56,580 nt of DNA from Promineifilum sp. (GTDB lineage Bacteria > Chloroflexota > Anaerolineae > Promineifilales > Promineifilaceae): contig JAGOBF010000019.1 of the NCBI GenBank assembly GCA_017983515.1, forward strand, positions 1 through 56,580, in the 5' to 3' direction. Position 1 is the stretch's first letter. Every line of letters begins with the position of its first letter. Below, in pieces: positions 26,021 to 35,058 of this stretch. The notes beneath the pieces are model-generated. The model ran no database searches. It was not told the DNA's origin and saw only the letters and a program-made list of their open reading frames with translations. A program made the position numbers and the translations under genes.

Positions 26021-27043
26021 TTAATTCGGGTTTATAGAGTCTGCAGGATCATCCTCCTCTTGACGGATATAATCCTCTACTTGTTCCACCAACCAGCGAT
26101 TTCCAATAAATAGAGCCGTCCGTTGGTGCAACTCTCGCGGAACAATGTCCAGGATCGACTGTCGCCCATTGGAGGCGTAGCCGTTGGCCTGTTCGATCAA
26201 ATACGCCAGGGGCGCTGCCTCATAGAGCAGGCGCAGTTTTCCCTCATCACGAATACTCTCGGCCGGATAACAGAATAGTCCGCCGCGCAACAGATTACGA
26301 TGGAAATCGGCCACCAGCGAGCCGATGTAGCGCGCCGACAAAGTGGGTGGCGCTTCGCCGATGCCTTGCAGCCATCTGACAAAGCGCTGGACGCCGGGCG
26401 ACCACCGATTGAAGTAGGCGGCGTTGACACTATAGTAGGCCGGCGGCTCGGGCAAGACCAGACTGGGATGGGACAACAGGAACTCGCCATACTCCGGGTT
26501 CAGCGTGAAGCCATGCACCCCATCGCCGGTGCTATAGACGAGCATCGTGCTGGCTCCATAGAGGATATATCCGGCGGCCACCAGGTCCCGGCCGGGCTGC
26601 AAGGCGTCCTCCAGGCGGCCGCGCCGCTGGTCGTCGAGGCAGTGATAGATGCCGAAGATGGTGCCGATGCTGACGTTCACGTCAATATTGGAGGATCCAT
26701 CCAGCGGGTCAAAGACCAGCACGTAGCTGCCTTTACTATATTTTTCCGGTATATAGAGCGGCTCTTCCTGCTCTTCGGAGACCATCAAACACAAACGGCC
26801 GGTGTGGTCGCACAACTGGCGAATGATGTCGTGGGCGAAGATGTCCAGCTTCTGCTGCGACTCTCCCTGCACGTTCGTCTGCCCGACTTCACCGACGATG
26901 TCGATCAGGCCGGCGCGATTGGTCTTGTGGGCGATGATCTTGGCCGCCAGCGCAATATCATATAGCAGCATGGTTAGCTCGCCGCTGGCGTGCTCCGGCT
27001 GATGATCAAGAATAAAGCGCTCGATGGTCGTTACAGTTGACAA
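26021..27043 (-). CDS. fbp: Fructose-1,6-bisphosphatase class I
   Basis: The enzyme removes the 1-phosphate from fructose-1,6-bisphosphate in gluconeogenesis and sugar-phosphate cycles. The 340 residues include the metal site [22 protein letters not shown] and the upstream VSEEQEE acidic cluster, the class I signatures. The C-terminal end has the conserved [19 protein letters not shown]. It starts at TTG with AAGGAG seven bases upstream, which fixes the start. It lies 49 bases after cdsA on the same strand and may be the last gene of the rpsB operon. The window's class II aldolase (36340-37752) works in the preceding step. Confidence 0.94.
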   Translation of the reverse strand: MSTVTTIERFILDHQPEHASGELTMLLYDIALAAKIIAHKTNRAGLIDIVGEVGQTNVQGESQQKLDIFAHDIIRQLCDHTGRLCLMVSEEQEEPLYIPEKYSKGSYVLVFDPLDGSSNIDVNVSIGTIFGIYHCLDDQRRGRLEDALQPGRDLVAAGYILYGASTMLVYSTGDGVHGFTLNPEYGEFLLSHPSLVLPEPPAYYSVNAAYFNRWSPGVQRFVRWLQGIGEAPPTLSARYIGSLVADFHRNLLRGGLFCYPAESIRDEGKLRLLYEAAPLAYLIEQANGYASNGRQSILDIVPRELHQRTALFIGNRWLVEQVEDYIRQEEDDPADSINPN

Positions 27044-27092
27044 GCTCGTGCTCCTTTTCGCCCATTCTGTGCGTGTGTGGGATCAAGTCAGG

Positions 27093-27917
27093 CTACGGGA
27101 ATAGCGGCCCCAGAAACAGGACCAGATAGTAGACAATGGCAATGGCCCAGAGCAGGGAATCCGAGCGGTCGAGCGCTCCGCCGTGACCCGGGAAAATCTT
27201 GCCGGAGTCCTTGAGCCCGGCCTCGCGCTTCAGCATGGAGATACTCAGGTCGCCAAACAAGCCGAAGACACTGACCAGCAAGCCGGCAAGACCGGCCAGC
27301 AGCAAAGGCAAATCCAGGATGGAGGCCGCGATCAGGGCGGCGGCCGTGCCACCGATAATACCTCCGACGTACCCCTCAACGGTCTTGTTGGGGCTTAAGC
27401 GCGGCGACAGGGCGTGGCGGCCCAGCACGCTGCCGGCCAGCCACTTGCCGACACAATAGGCGGCAACGTCGGCCGACCAGATGCTCACCAGCGCCAATGC
27501 CGTCCATTGCCAGCCCTGCTGCGGCAAGCCGCGGAGCAGAAAAAAGTGGCCGCCAACCCAGCCAAGGAGCATTATGCCGGCCACCAGCGCGAACCAATCG
27601 AGGGCAGCGTCATAGGTGATGCCCCGCTCGAAAAGCGTCAGGCAGTAGATAAGTCCGGCAAACAGGCTGAGAAAGAGGACGACGTTCGACAAGTTAAGCT
27701 CCGGCCGCCAGGCGGCAAACAAGAGCAAGGCAATTGCCGGCAGCAGCAACCACAGCGGCAATTTGTGATTCAGCACGCGCATCATGTTGGCGTATTCCCA
27801 GCCTGCTACGAGCATCAGAAACAGTACGGGAATGAAGTAGTACCACCCGCCCAGATAGGTGGCGGTCAGCATAACAGGCCCCACAATAAGGGCGACGATC
27901 AATCGCTGCGTGAACAT
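27093..27917 (-). CDS. cdsA: Phosphatidate cytidylyltransferase
   Basis: CdsA makes CDP-diacylglycerol from CTP and phosphatidate, the branch point for membrane phospholipids. The 274 residues span eight or so helices. The C-terminal signature is complete: NKTVEGYVGG, SISMLKREAGLKDSGKIF (the S-x-LKR-x-x-x-KD block) and PGHGGALDRSD, which together bind the metal. No clear ribosome-binding site precedes the ATG. The stop of uppS is 15 bases upstream. The order uppS-cdsA is typical, joining undecaprenyl and phospholipid synthesis. It is polytopic in the inner membrane. Confidence 0.93.
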   Translation of the reverse strand: MFTQRLIVALIVGPVMLTATYLGGWYYFIPVLFLMLVAGWEYANMMRVLNHKLPLWLLLPAIALLLFAAWRPELNLSNVVLFLSLFAGLIYCLTLFERGITYDAALDWFALVAGIMLLGWVGGHFFLLRGLPQQGWQWTALALVSIWSADVAAYCVGKWLAGSVLGRHALSPRLSPNKTVEGYVGGIIGGTAAALIAASILDLPLLLAGLAGLLVSVFGLFGDLSISMLKREAGLKDSGKIFPGHGGALDRSDSLLWAIAIVYYLVLFLGPLFP

Positions 27918-27932
27918 GGCTTGCGTCAGCGA

Positions 27933-28670
27933 TTAGGACGCATCGGTGACAAGCCCATAGCGTCGTTCACGCCGGTTGAAGGCGACAATCGCCTCATAAA
28001 GGTCCTGGCGACCAAAATCGGGCCAGAGCGCTGGAGTCGGATAATATTCCGAATAGGCTGCCTGCCAGATCAGAAAGTTGCTGATGCGCAATTCGCCACT
28101 GGTGCGTATCACCAGATCGGGATCGGGTAATCCTTTAGTAAAGAGGTAGGAGCTGAACAGCTCCTCGGTCAATGCTTCGGGCTGGATGCCGTCGGCCAAC
28201 ATCTGGCGCACGGCGTGCAAAATCTCGGCTCGCCCCCCATAATTAAAGGCCACATTGAGGAACAAGCGATCGTTGTTGCGCGTTAAATCCAGCGCCCGGC
28301 GAATCTTTTCCTGGAGCTTGGGATCTACGCCGGTCAAGTCGCCGAGATGATGAACGCAAACGCCTTGTGCATTGAGCTCATCCGTCTCCTGGTCGAGCAC
28401 GCGGGCGAAGATCTTCATCAGCGCCTGGACTTCGCTCCTCGGCCGGCCCCAGTTCTCGGTCGAAAAGGCATAGATCGTCAGGACTTTGATCTTGAACTCG
28501 ACACAGGCGCGGATAATACGTCGCAGGTTTTCGGCTCCCGCGCGATGGCCGGCCTGGCGGGGCAAGCCGCGTTTGCGCGCCCAACGACCATTACCATCCA
28601 TGATAATCGCCACATGAACCGGCATCTCCAGCGAGGATAGATCGAGAGGGTCTTCGCGGCGTCGCGGCAT
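27933..28670 (-). CDS. uppS: Undecaprenyl diphosphate synthase (isoprenyl transferase)
   Basis: UppS adds cis-isoprene units to farnesyl diphosphate to give the C55 lipid carrier of cell-wall and glycan synthesis. The catalytic IIMDGNGRWA (20-29) with its Asp, followed by KRGLPRQAGHRAG, is clear, as are the FSTENWGRP and NYGGRAEI blocks and the C-terminal PDLVIRTSGELRISNFLIWQ. Length is 245 residues. Its ATG comes two bases after the frr stop, with AGGA partly overlapping the frr end, so translation is probably coupled. It supplies the carrier presumably used by the GT2/GT39/YfhO cluster elsewhere in the window. Confidence 0.95.
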   Translation of the reverse strand: MPRRREDPLDLSSLEMPVHVAIIMDGNGRWARKRGLPRQAGHRAGAENLRRIIRACVEFKIKVLTIYAFSTENWGRPRSEVQALMKIFARVLDQETDELNAQGVCVHHLGDLTGVDPKLQEKIRRALDLTRNNDRLFLNVAFNYGGRAEILHAVRQMLADGIQPEALTEELFSSYLFTKGLPDPDLVIRTSGELRISNFLIWQAAYSEYYPTPALWPDFGRQDLYEAIVAFNRRERRYGLVTDAS

Positions 28671-28672
28671 TC

Positions 28673-29230
28673 CTAAACTTCCATGATTTCGGCTTCTTTG
28701 GCCCGGCCGATGTCATCTATCTGGCTGATAAACGAATCGGTGATCTCTTGCAGTTGCTTTTCGCCCCGCGTCCAATCGTCCTCAGAGATAAGCTTCTCGT
28801 CTTTCAATTCCTTGAGGTCGTGATTCAGGTCGCGGCGAACGTTGCGCACGGCCACCTTGGCCTCCTCGATCCGGCGACCGACGATCCGCGACAGATCGCG
28901 CCGCCGCTCTTCCGTCAATCGGGGAATGTTGAGGCGGATCACCTGGCCGTCGTTGTTGGGCATGATACCCAGGTCAGACTTCATGATCGCCTTTTCGATG
29001 GCCGACATGGCCCCGCGATCATAGGGCCGGATAGCCAACTGCTGTGGCTCGGGCACAGATATCACGGCCATCTGAATCAACTGCATTTCGACGCCATACT
29101 GCTCAACTTTGAGATGTTCAATCAGCTTGGTGGAGGCGCGCCCGGTGCGAAATGCGGCCAGGTCGGACTCCAACGAGGTGATCGCGCCGTTCATACGGTT
29201 TTTTGCCTCTCGCATCACATCGGCGATCAT
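28673..29230 (-). CDS. frr: Ribosome recycling factor
   Basis: RRF splits the post-termination ribosome together with EF-G. The 185 residues have the family's shape: helical hairpin ends (MREAKNRMNGAITSLESDL...FRTGRAS and DLNHDLKELKDEKLISEDD...) and the central beta-domain (YDRGAMSAIEKAIMKSDLGI). The GRAST-like motif is at about 31-35. GGAGG lies five bases before the ATG. It follows pyrH by about 70 bases in the conserved rpsB-tsf-pyrH-frr order. Confidence 0.95.
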   Translation of the reverse strand: MIADVMREAKNRMNGAITSLESDLAAFRTGRASTKLIEHLKVEQYGVEMQLIQMAVISVPEPQQLAIRPYDRGAMSAIEKAIMKSDLGIMPNNDGQVIRLNIPRLTEERRRDLSRIVGRRIEEAKVAVRNVRRDLNHDLKELKDEKLISEDDWTRGEKQLQEITDSFISQIDDIGRAKEAEIMEV

Positions 29231-29303
29231 TGGATCCTCCGTATCCGGTCTTAGGTCTTCCGCTGGTTTGCCACCGCGGAAATCTTGTCGAATAACGCTT
29301 CGC

Positions 29304-30035
29304 TTACGCGGATATCGTCGTGCCGACCGACTCGCCCATGACCAGTCGTTTAACGCTGTCCTTCTGCCAGAAATCCAGCACGACGATGGGCATATTGTTT
29401 TCCATGCACAGAGAAACGGCCGTCGTGTCCAGCACGCGCAGGCGCATGCTCAAAAACTCCAGATAAGAGATTCGTTCGAAGGGTTTGGCATTGGGATTCT
29501 TGTAGGGGTCGTCGTCATAGATGGCATCCACCTTGGTGGCCTTGATAAGCACCTCGGCATTCAGCTCCATGGCCCGCAACGCTCCGGCCGAATCGGTCGT
29601 GAAATAGGGGTTGCCCGTGCCGCCGGCGATGATGACGACGCGCCCTTTGTCCATGTGACGAATGGCGCGCAACCGGATGTAAGGCTCGGCGATGGTGCGC
29701 ATCTCGAAGGCCGTCTGTACGCGCGTCACCACGCCGGCGCGCTCCAGTACGTCCTTGAGCGCCAGCGCATTCATCACCGTCGCCACCATGCCGATGTGGT
29801 CGGCGGTCGAACGTTCCATGCCCGCCTGGGTGCCCATCGACCCCCGCCACAAGTTCCCTGCTCCCATCACCAGCGCCACCTGGACGCCCAGGTCGTGAAC
29901 GTCTTTCACGACCTGGGCGACCTCGTCGGCTCGTTCCGGGTCGATGCCGAATCCACCTTGACCAGCCAGGGCTTCGCCGCCCATTTTCAGAAGAATCCGC
30001 TTATATTGGACATCAGGCATTTGGCTCAGTTCCAT
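29304..30035 (-). CDS. pyrH: UMP kinase
   Basis: PyrH phosphorylates UMP to UDP in pyrimidine nucleotide synthesis. The bacterial amino-acid-kinase fold is evident: [11 protein letters not shown] (14-24), [43 protein letters not shown] and [15 protein letters not shown]. Length is 243 residues. A start five codons inside (MPDVQYKR) is equally possible because the upstream ATG has no close ribosome-binding site. GTP activation and UTP inhibition are known for the family, not shown here. It sits 63 bases after tsf. Confidence 0.95.
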   Translation of the reverse strand: MELSQMPDVQYKRILLKMGGEALAGQGGFGIDPERADEVAQVVKDVHDLGVQVALVMGAGNLWRGSMGTQAGMERSTADHIGMVATVMNALALKDVLERAGVVTRVQTAFEMRTIAEPYIRLRAIRHMDKGRVVIIAGGTGNPYFTTDSAGALRAMELNAEVLIKATKVDAIYDDDPYKNPNAKPFERISYLEFLSMRLRVLDTTAVSLCMENNMPIVVLDFWQKDSVKRLVMGESVGTTISA

Positions 30036-30098
30036 CGTTACAATAATTCAAGATTCTCCGAATAAGGGGCGACCGGTTCCCGTGCCGTCTCTGGTTCT

Positions 30099-30704
30099 TT
30101 ACTTGTCCAGTGCTTCGCCCAGCTCATAGCGGACAAAGCGCCGGATGACGATGTTCTCACCCGTCATACGGACGACTTCGGCCAACATATCCTTGATCTT
30201 GACCTTCTCGTCCTTTACGTACGGCTGCTCCATCAGACATATTTCTTCATAAAATTTGTTGATGCGTCCGCTGACCATCTTTTCGGCAACGGCCTCTGAC
30301 TTGCCCTCGGCCAAAGCCTGGGCCTTCAACACGGCGGTTTCGCGCTCCAACTCCGCGGTCGGAACGTCTTCCACATTCAGGTAACGCGGCGAAGCGGCGG
30401 CAATATGAAGGGCCAGTTCATGAGCCAGCTCACGGAATTGCTCGTTACGGCCCACAAAATCGGTCTCGCTGTTCAACTCAAGCATCACGCCCACGCGGTT
30501 ACCGGGATGAGTGTACAATTCGATAACGCCCTCTTTGGCCGCGCGGTCGGCGCGCTTGGCGGCCCGCACCGCGCCCTTCTCGCGCAGCATGTCGACGGCC
30601 TTATCAAAGTTGCCGTCGTGTTGCTCCAGGGCCTTCTTGGCCTCCAGGACGCCAGCGCCGGTGACCGCGCGCAGTTCTTTCACCATTTCAATGGTAATTG
30701 CCAT
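30099..30704 (-). CDS. tsf: Elongation factor Ts, short form
   Basis: EF-Ts exchanges GDP on EF-Tu. The 201 residues match the short form: the N-terminal UBA-like domain VKELRAVTGAGVLEAKKAL (9-27), the GAVRAAKRADRAAKEG turn and one core subdomain around LNSETDFVGRNEQF. GGGGAG stands eleven bases before the ATG. It follows rpsB with 22 bases between them. The C-terminus is the expected KIKDMLAEV...VIRRFVRYELGE segment. Confidence 0.95.
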   Translation of the reverse strand: MAITIEMVKELRAVTGAGVLEAKKALEQHDGNFDKAVDMLREKGAVRAAKRADRAAKEGVIELYTHPGNRVGVMLELNSETDFVGRNEQFRELAHELALHIAAASPRYLNVEDVPTAELERETAVLKAQALAEGKSEAVAEKMVSGRINKFYEEICLMEQPYVKDEKVKIKDMLAEVVRMTGENIVIRRFVRYELGEALDK

Positions 30705-30726
30705 CTTGATTTATTCTCCCCAGCAC

Positions 30727-31653
30727 TTACTCGGATGCCTCATCGACGCCTTCATCGGTTTTCGATGCAGTTTGGGCGTCATCCGTAACTTCTACTGTAT
30801 CGGCCTCATCATCGGATTCAGCCACCGTGCCATCGACCGCCGCCGTTTCGCGAAGCTTGGCCAGCGTGGAAGCGCCCAGCAACAGCTCATCCTCGGCGTC
30901 TTCCATGCCATCGAAGGACTCATAACGATAGCGCTCGAAGTCGGATACTTCTTCAACCATCGTTTCCTTGCGCATGGCGATCCCTTCCAACGCGGCATCG
31001 GCCATCTTGCCCACGATGAGCTTGATCGCTCGAATGGCATCGTCGTTCGAGGGGATGACGTAATCAATAGCATCGGGATCGCTATTCGTGTCGACCACAC
31101 CGATGACCGGAATATTAAGCGTGTTCGCCTCGCGAATGGCCGTCTCTTCGTGACTGACGTCGACGACGAACAACAGAGCCGGCAGGTCGCGCAAATCGCG
31201 GATACCGCCGAGACGCAGATTGAGCTTCTCGATCTCGCGCTCGATGCGCAGGCGTTCGGTCTTCTTCAACAGTTCGAACTCGCCGGCATCGCGGCGGGCT
31301 TCCAGTTCGCGCAGGTAGTTGATTCGTTGCCGGATGGTGCGCCAATTGGTCAGCGTGCCGCCCAGCCAGCGGTCGTTGACGTAGGGCTGCGACGCCCGCG
31401 ACGCCTCGCGAGCGACGGTGTCCTGAGCCTGGCGTTTGGTGCCGACAAAGAGGACGTCCTTGCCCTCGGCGACGGTATCACGAATCGCGTTGTAAGCTTC
31501 CTCGATCAAAACAATCGTCTGCTGCAGATCGAGAATGTGGATACCGTTTCGCTCGGTAAAAATATACGGCTTCATCTTCGGGTTCCAGCGACGTGTCCGG
31601 TGACCGAAGTGCACGCCCGTTTCCAGAAGTGCTTTCATTGAAACAATGGCCAT
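30727..31653 (-). CDS. rpsB: Ribosomal protein S2
   Basis: S2 is the 30S protein that begins this classical operon. Residues 1-230 carry the S2 fold: [65 protein letters not shown] and [12 protein letters not shown]. After about residue 235 the protein runs on in an acidic, Glu/Asp/Thr-rich tail of about 70 residues ([19 protein letters not shown]), longer than in most bacteria. AAGGAG nine bases before the ATG supports the start. A promoter lies about 230 bases upstream and the leader can fold (separate entries). Confidence 0.96.
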   Translation of the reverse strand: MAIVSMKALLETGVHFGHRTRRWNPKMKPYIFTERNGIHILDLQQTIVLIEEAYNAIRDTVAEGKDVLFVGTKRQAQDTVAREASRASQPYVNDRWLGGTLTNWRTIRQRINYLRELEARRDAGEFELLKKTERLRIEREIEKLNLRLGGIRDLRDLPALLFVVDVSHEETAIREANTLNIPVIGVVDTNSDPDAIDYVIPSNDDAIRAIKLIVGKMADAALEGIAMRKETMVEEVSDFERYRYESFDGMEDAEDELLLGASTLAKLRETAAVDGTVAESDDEADTVEVTDDAQTASKTDEGVDEASE

Positions 31654-31724
31654 GAGGTTATTCTCCTTGAAATTTGTTTTCTTCTTCCACGCCCTTCATC
31701 CTGAAGCGGAACTCGCATGGCCGG

Positions 31725-31787
31725 GGCAAACGACAACCCTCCGCAGCGGCCTCATGTACATGAAACCTGGGAGGGTCGCGGGTTGCC
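31725..31787 (-). promoter_or_regulatory. Folded element in the rpsB leader, possible autoregulatory site
   Basis: In the rpsB leader ACCCTCC pairs with GGAGGGT (31736-31742 with 31770-31776). An outer GGCAA/TTGCC pair lies at 31725-31729 with 31783-31787, and an internal palindrome CATGTACATG at 31753-31762. S2 leaders that bind S2 are known in other bacteria. That this one is such a site is inference. Confidence 0.4.
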
Positions 31788-31881
31788 GATGCAAGCACAA
31801 CCTCTTCAGTCCAAGCGTGTGTGAACTTTTAAATTGCCTCTGCTAACCGGGAAAGGGAAGCGATGGCAGGAAATCCATTGG

Positions 31882-31909
31882 ATTATAGTGAAATGAAGGA
31901 AATAAGCAA
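31882..31909 (-). promoter_or_regulatory. rpsB operon promoter
   Basis: Minus strand: TTGCTT (31904-31909), 16 bases, TATAAT (31882-31887). Transcription would start near 31875, giving a leader of about 220 bases that includes the folded element. Confidence 0.55.
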
Positions 31910-31969
31910 GATCACGCGGCCATGCTTCGCCCATCGCGGATTCATTTCTCCGTCGCCGGCACGCCTATC

Positions 31970-32911
31970 TCAGTCATGGAGGCCCGCTCCTCGGCCGGGG
32001 TGCCATCGCCCCCGGATGGCGCGGGCCGTGTTGCGGATTGCCCCGCGCAGCGGACTGTTGATCGCTGCCACTAGCGCCTGATAGCGACGGCCGGGCACGA
32101 TGATTACCTGGTCACCCGATAGAGCTGCCAGTGACTCATCGACCACTTGCTCGGCCGACATCCACAACGCCGACGGTATCTGGCCGCGATTGAATCCCAG
32201 GTACTCCGGCGTTTCGTGAAACTCGCTGTAGGTGAATCCGGGGCACAGAGCCTGCACCTTGACGCCCGTCCCGTGCAGTTCGGCGGCCAGCGCCTCGGAA
32301 AAGTTATTCAAATAAGCCTTGGTCGCGGTATAGGTCGAGCCTCCCCCAGACGGGAAGAAAGCGGCAATGGAGGAGACATTAATGATAGCGCCGCGGCCGC
32401 GCTCCACCATCCGCGGCAAAGCCGACCAGGTCAAGGCCACGCTAGCCACGTCGTGGACGCGGATCATGTCCAGGTGGCGCTTGATGGGCACCTCGGTGAA
32501 AGAGCCGCGCGTGCCGAAACCGGCATTATTGATCAGCAGCACGAGGTCGGGCTGGGCTTCGATGGCCAGCGAAACGCGGGCGATGTCCTCGTCGCGCGCC
32601 AGATCGGCCGCCAACACGTCGACACGAATGCCGTTTATCCGGACCAACTCGTCGGCCAACGCGCGCAGCCGCTCTTCGCGGCGGGCCACCAGCGTCAGAT
32701 CGAAGCCCGCAGCGGCCAGACGCCGAGCGAATTTCTCGCCGATTCCGCTGGAAGCGCCCGTGATCAGCGCCCGGCCAGTGGGCAGCAGGGCGCGGTCGGC
32801 CGTGGCCTGCCGCAACGCCCGCCAGCCCACCATTCCCGCCAGGGCGACGCCCAATCCGGCCAACGCCGCCCGTCTGCCCGACCGGCCACTCCGATGCGTC
32901 TCATGGGTCAT
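31970..32911 (-). CDS. Short-chain dehydrogenase/reductase with N-terminal membrane segment
   Basis: The 313-residue oxidoreductase has a membrane-like stretch at about 15-30, then an SDR domain. The nucleotide site is GRALITGASSGIGEKFARRL (about 46-65), followed by VARREERL. The NNAGFG loop is near residue 130, and the catalytic Ser of VSSIAAF with YTATK supplies Tyr and Lys. The C-terminal LCPGFTYSEF and YQALVAAINSP are typical of classical SDRs. The substrate is unknown. Its ATG overlaps the lysC stop (ATGA), so it is co-transcribed with lysC, though no pathway link is evident. NAD or NADP preference is not decided, but an Arg pair after the second strand suggests NADP. Confidence 0.88.
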   Translation of the reverse strand: MTHETHRSGRSGRRAALAGLGVALAGMVGWRALRQATADRALLPTGRALITGASSGIGEKFARRLAAAGFDLTLVARREERLRALADELVRINGIRVDVLAADLARDEDIARVSLAIEAQPDLVLLINNAGFGTRGSFTEVPIKRHLDMIRVHDVASVALTWSALPRMVERGRGAIINVSSIAAFFPSGGGSTYTATKAYLNNFSEALAAELHGTGVKVQALCPGFTYSEFHETPEYLGFNRGQIPSALWMSAEQVVDESLAALSGDQVIIVPGRRYQALVAAINSPLRGAIRNTARAIRGRWHPGRGAGLHD

Positions 32912-34335
32912 GCTGCTCTACCTCCCCCAACGATCAATTCATGAACATGCTCAACGGCCCGGCCGACGTCTTGCCCGGCAACAACGACGCTGATCCCACA
33001 CTCGGTCGAGCCTTGGGCGATGGCGATAACGTTCACCTGGTTATCTCCCAGCGCGCTGAAAACTCGCCCGGCAATGCCGTAAGTGGTCTGAATGCCCGCG
33101 CCGACGATGGTGACGATGGCGATGGCATCGCGCGACCAGATACGCTCGATGTCATGCCGGTCAAGTTCGTCGGCGAATTCGGCTTCGAGGCTGCCGACGA
33201 CGGCCGCCGCCGCCGCTTCGGGCACAATGAAGCAAATCGACTGCTCCGAAGAGGCCTGGGTGATCAGCAGGACGCTGACATCGAGCCGAGCCACCGCGCC
33301 GAACGTCCGCGCGGCAATGCCGGGCACGCCAATCATGCCCTTGCCCTCGACCGTGATCATGCTGACGCCCTTGATGGCCGTGACCGCCTTCAGCGCGCCG
33401 TTTTTCTGGGTCACATCCTCTTCGATCACCGTGCCCGGATGCGTGGGATTAAAGGTGTTCTTGATGCGCAATGGAATGCCGCTCTCGACGCAAGGGCGCA
33501 TCGTCTTGGCATGTATTACTTTCGCCCCATAGTAGGCCAGCTCCGACACTTCTCGGAAAGAGAGCGTGGGGATCGACACTGCGCCGGGGACGATGCGCGG
33601 GTCGGCGCTCATCACCCCGTCCACGTCCGTCCAGATCCAGACCTCATCGGCATCGAGCGCCTGACCCAGTATGGCAGCGCTGTAGTCGGAGCCGCCGCGG
33701 CCGAGCGTCGTCGTCACCCCTTCGGCCGTGGCCCCGATGAAGCCGGTGACAATGGGGATGGCGTCACCGTCGAGCAGCGGCTGGAGTCGCGCCGTCGTTT
33801 GTTCGCGTGTGACGACGAACTGCGGAGCCGCATTCTGGAAATTGCCATCGGTCAGTACCAACTCTGTCGCGTCGATGGCCTCCGACTCATACCCCAATTC
33901 GCGCAGATAGGCGGCCAGGATGCGCACACTCATCTGCTCGCCCATGCCGCTGATGGCGTCCAGGGCGCGCGGCGTCAATTCGCCCAGGACATTGACCGCA
34001 CCACAGAGCGTAGTGAAGCGCTCCACAAATCGCTCCATCTCGGCCAGGATGATCTGCCGCTCCCCCTCGGGCGAGAGCAGACCGTCGATGGCCTCGTAAT
34101 GGATGGCGCGCATCTCGGCCGCGAGCTGCAGATAGGTGTCCTGATCGCCGGCAAAAGCAGTGTGCGCGCCCTGCAGCAACAGATCGGTCACCTTGACGGG
34201 TTTTGAACCCATAGCCGACGCCACGACGACGACATCGCCCCATGTATCGCGCGCTTGCAGAATCAGATCGGCCGTCTCGCGCATGGCCGCCGCGCTGCCC
34301 ACCGATGTCCCACCGAATTTCATCACTAAGGTCAT
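32908..34335 (-). CDS. lysC: Aspartate kinase
   Basis: This enzyme phosphorylates aspartate, the first step to lysine, threonine and methionine. The 475 residues begin with MKFGGTSVGSAAAM (5-18) and show the kinase features SAMGSKPVKVTDLLL, FIGATAEGVTTTLGRGGSDYSAA and WTDVDGVMSADPRIVP. Two ACT domains fill about residues 320-475 (KGVSMITVEGKGMIGVPGIAART and VTIVGAGIQTTYGIAGR), so allosteric inhibition by an amino acid is expected. It is not fused to a homoserine dehydrogenase. GAGGA lies about eight bases before the ATG. It is followed by the overlapping SDR gene. Confidence 0.95.
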   Translation of the reverse strand: MTLVMKFGGTSVGSAAAMRETADLILQARDTWGDVVVVASAMGSKPVKVTDLLLQGAHTAFAGDQDTYLQLAAEMRAIHYEAIDGLLSPEGERQIILAEMERFVERFTTLCGAVNVLGELTPRALDAISGMGEQMSVRILAAYLRELGYESEAIDATELVLTDGNFQNAAPQFVVTREQTTARLQPLLDGDAIPIVTGFIGATAEGVTTTLGRGGSDYSAAILGQALDADEVWIWTDVDGVMSADPRIVPGAVSIPTLSFREVSELAYYGAKVIHAKTMRPCVESGIPLRIKNTFNPTHPGTVIEEDVTQKNGALKAVTAIKGVSMITVEGKGMIGVPGIAARTFGAVARLDVSVLLITQASSEQSICFIVPEAAAAAVVGSLEAEFADELDRHDIERIWSRDAIAIVTIVGAGIQTTYGIAGRVFSALGDNQVNVIAIAQGSTECGISVVVAGQDVGRAVEHVHELIVGGGRAA

Positions 34336-34378
34336 GATTCATTTCCTCGGCCGGCCGCAGCCGGCGTAGCGACCTGTG

Positions 34379-34406
34379 AGTATAACCAAGCTAGGGCAGC
34401 GGGCAA
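34379..34406 (-). promoter_or_regulatory. lysC promoter
   Basis: Minus strand: TTGCCC (34401-34406), 16 bases, TATACT (34379-34384). The start lies about 36 bases before the lysC ATG, so the leader is short and holds no riboswitch. Confidence 0.6.
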
Positions 34407-34480
34407 TCGCAGCTCTTGAAGGGCTTGAGGGCAGGCAGCGGCCCGCAGTCGGGGGCCGGGGTCGATGGATATAGAAAAAG

Positions 34481-34516
34481 GAAACAGCCGATCCCGTAAT
34501 CGAGATCGGCTGTTTC
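34481..34516 (-). terminator. Intrinsic terminator downstream of the PspC gene
   Basis: GAAACAGCCGATC and GATCGGCTGTTTC form a perfect 13-pair stem with a ten-base loop. On the minus strand it is followed by CCTTTTTC. It lies about 150 bases past the pspC-like stop and ahead of the lysC promoter. The gap between holds no gene that I can support. Confidence 0.85.
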
Positions 34517-34664
34517 GTGCTTATCCTGGCGGCAGGAGATTGGAAACGGATAAACTTACGCCAGGTTAAAGCCGATAAATCGCCCGCGCAGGCCGTCGGC
34601 CCACTACCAATAATAAAATGAATTCACCAACGCGCTGCGCCGGACGAGCGGTTAATCAGCGAAG

Positions 34665-34910
34665 TTATAAGCCTTTGACAACGATCTCTTCCTCGTCGAA
34701 GGCATTGGCCTTGGGGGTGATATCCGCTTCCTGCGGCATGATCAGCGCCAGGGCCAGGTAAATCAACAGCCCGACGCCATTCCACAGGGTCAGCAGAACG
34801 GCCGCCAGCCGCACGATAACCGGGTCGATATTCAGGTAGTCGGCCAGCCCACTGCAGACACCGAAAAGCATTTTGCTGTCTCGGGATCGAATCAAACGTT
34901 TTTCACTCAT
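34665..34910 (-). CDS. PspC-domain membrane protein
   Basis: The 81-residue protein is a PspC domain: LIRSRDSKMLFGVCSGLADYLNIDPVIVRL (about 6-35) followed by one hydrophobic segment, LAAVLLTLWNGVGLLIYLALALIMP. In known systems PspC senses envelope stress. Many small PspC-domain proteins have no known partner. GGAGG lies seven or eight bases upstream. The C-terminal tail is acidic and cytoplasmic. It is followed by a terminator and is probably monocistronic. Confidence 0.88.
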   Translation of the reverse strand: MSEKRLIRSRDSKMLFGVCSGLADYLNIDPVIVRLAAVLLTLWNGVGLLIYLALALIMPQEADITPKANAFDEEEIVVKGL

Positions 34911-35058
34911 TGTCTATACCTCCAGCTTTCATATTCGATGTTCTGTAACCCTATACGCCGGCCGAAAATGAAAGTTGCAGGGCGATAGACAAGGGATTTG
35001 TCGCCGGGAGATCGGCGGAAAACGGCCTAATTTGGAGTGCGGAGCGGGGAACGAACGC

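Noticed and set aside
25999..26024. TTAACAT/ATGTTAA inverted repeat as a terminator after fbp
   Set aside because: The pairs are all A/T, the stem overlaps the fbp stop codon, and only a short T-rich stretch follows. Too weak to call.
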